The notes under the pieces: generated by a model | Database searches by the model: none | Seen by the model: the letters and a program-made list of their open reading frames with translations, nothing else | Told to the model about the DNA's origin: nothing | DNA from: Deltaproteobacteria bacterium | GTDB taxonomy: Bacteria > Desulfobacterota > Desulfobulbia > Desulfobulbales > SURF-16 | Assembly (NCBI GenBank): GCA_030667965.1 | Contig: DAOUUW010000005.1 | Coordinates: forward strand, 1-42,120 | Length of the DNA: 42,120 nucleotides | Direction: 5' to 3' | Translations under genes and position numbers: made by a program | Shown here: piece by piece, positions 41,736 to 42,120 of the stretch | Position numbering within the stretch: the first letter of the stretch is position 1 | Layout of the letters: every line of letters starts with the position of its first letter

Positions 41736-42120
41736 ATGAAAGTACTACTGGTGGTTTACGATAATGACTCATACATCCACTGGTTCCCTCAAGGACTGGC
41801 CTATATCGCCGCTGTTCTCAAAAGGGAGGGCTACGAGGTTGAGATATACAATCAGGATGTCCATCATTATCCAGAGGAGCATCTCACCGCCTATCTAGAC
41901 AATCATGACTTTGATGTCATTGGAGTCAGCATCATTGCCGGTTATTATCAGTACAAAAAATTATTAGATATATCCATGGCCATTGCCAAATCAAAAAACA
42001 GACCAGAACATTATATCATCGGCGGTCACGGCCCATCACCTGAACCGGAATATTTTCTCAAAAAAACCGAGGCAGATATTGCCGTTATCGGCGAAGGTGA
42101 AGAAACCGTTGTCGAACTCC
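41736..42120 (+). CDS. Cobalamin-binding radical SAM-type protein, 3' truncated by the window
   Basis: The first 128 codons are visible. They encode MKVLLVVYDNDSYIHW, then GLAYIAAVLKREGYEVEIYNQD, VIGVSIIAGYYQYKKLL, IIGGHGPSPEPEYFL and IAVIGEGEETVVEL, the Rossmann-like B12-binding domain that precedes a radical SAM domain in this superfamily. The CxxxCxxC cluster is not yet reached. AAAGGAG precedes the ATG. It follows the nonulosonic acid operon by 44 bases. It may modify the sugar or the filament (methylation of flagellar glycans by such enzymes is conceivable), but this is speculation. Confidence 0.8.
   Translation, partial: MKVLLVVYDNDSYIHWFPQGLAYIAAVLKREGYEVEIYNQDVHHYPEEHLTAYLDNHDFDVIGVSIIAGYYQYKKLLDISMAIAKSKNRPEHYIIGGHGPSPEPEYFLKKTEADIAVIGEGEETVVEL

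Overview
The window looks like a chromosomal piece of a motile, Gram-negative dissimilatory sulfate- or sulfur-metabolising member of the Desulfobacterota, probably Desulfobulbales. This rests on a reductive-type dsrA-dsrB-dsrD set, a CbiA/DsrN-type amidase, sat, a dsr-linked ferredoxin, and a flagellin/fliD/fliS/flaG plus legionaminic-acid block. No rRNA, tRNA, phage or CRISPR was seen. Intergenic DNA is rich in small palindromic and short-period repeats.

Layout. (1) 1-4.3 kb, mostly minus strand: alanine racemase, a small membrane protein, a 62-aa ferredoxin, and a CbiA/DsrN amidase, with a small Cys-rich protein of unknown function on the plus strand. (2) 4.5-7.0 kb, plus strand: a TPR / zinc-ribbon-HEAT / TPR three-gene module embedded in the dsr region. 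(3) 7.1-10.0 kb, minus strand: dsrA-dsrB, a terminator-like hairpin, then dsrD, preceded by a good sigma-70 promoter with an inverted repeat near the predicted transcription start. (4) 10.4-11.7 kb: two 188-bp near-identical MITE-like elements, each flanked by a perfect 8-bp target duplication, around a DUF134 regulator and a NifX/NifB-like protein. (5) 11.9-15.9 kb, plus strand: a CoA-disulfide/polysulfide reductase-like flavoprotein with a rhodanese domain, an exported HhH-PLD nuclease-like protein, and a TPR-methyltransferase. (6) 15.9-20.7 kb: a TopA-like protein that has lost its catalytic tyrosine and other key residues, divergent from an SUMF1/FGE-like protein with a long acidic region. 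(7) 20.8-23.2 kb, minus strand: aroB and sat. (8) 23.5-31.6 kb, minus strand: flaG, a FliT-like protein, fliS, fliD and an oversized flagellin, interrupted by a plus-strand ATPase (AAA_14/DUF4143) and an RHH-MazF toxin-antitoxin pair. (9) 32.0-42.1 kb, plus strand: a Maf-type flagellin glycosyltransferase with TPRs, then a tightly coupled nonulosonic (probably legionaminic) acid operon (legB, legC, NeuD-like acetyltransferase, legI/neuB, legG/neuC, ptmE, legF/neuA), and the start of a cobalamin-binding radical-SAM-type protein that runs off the window.

How the parts fit. Sat activates sulfate and DsrAB reduces sulfite. DsrD, the ferredoxin and the CbiA/DsrN amidase (probably modifying sirohaem) are accessory; aprAB and dsrMK/C are not in this window. 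The flagellar block encodes filament, cap and chaperones, and the following operon would make and attach a sialic-acid-like sugar to the flagellin. The least explained items are the degenerate topoisomerase, the beta-helix-like insertion in the flagellin, the TPR/HEAT module inside the dsr region and the MITE family.
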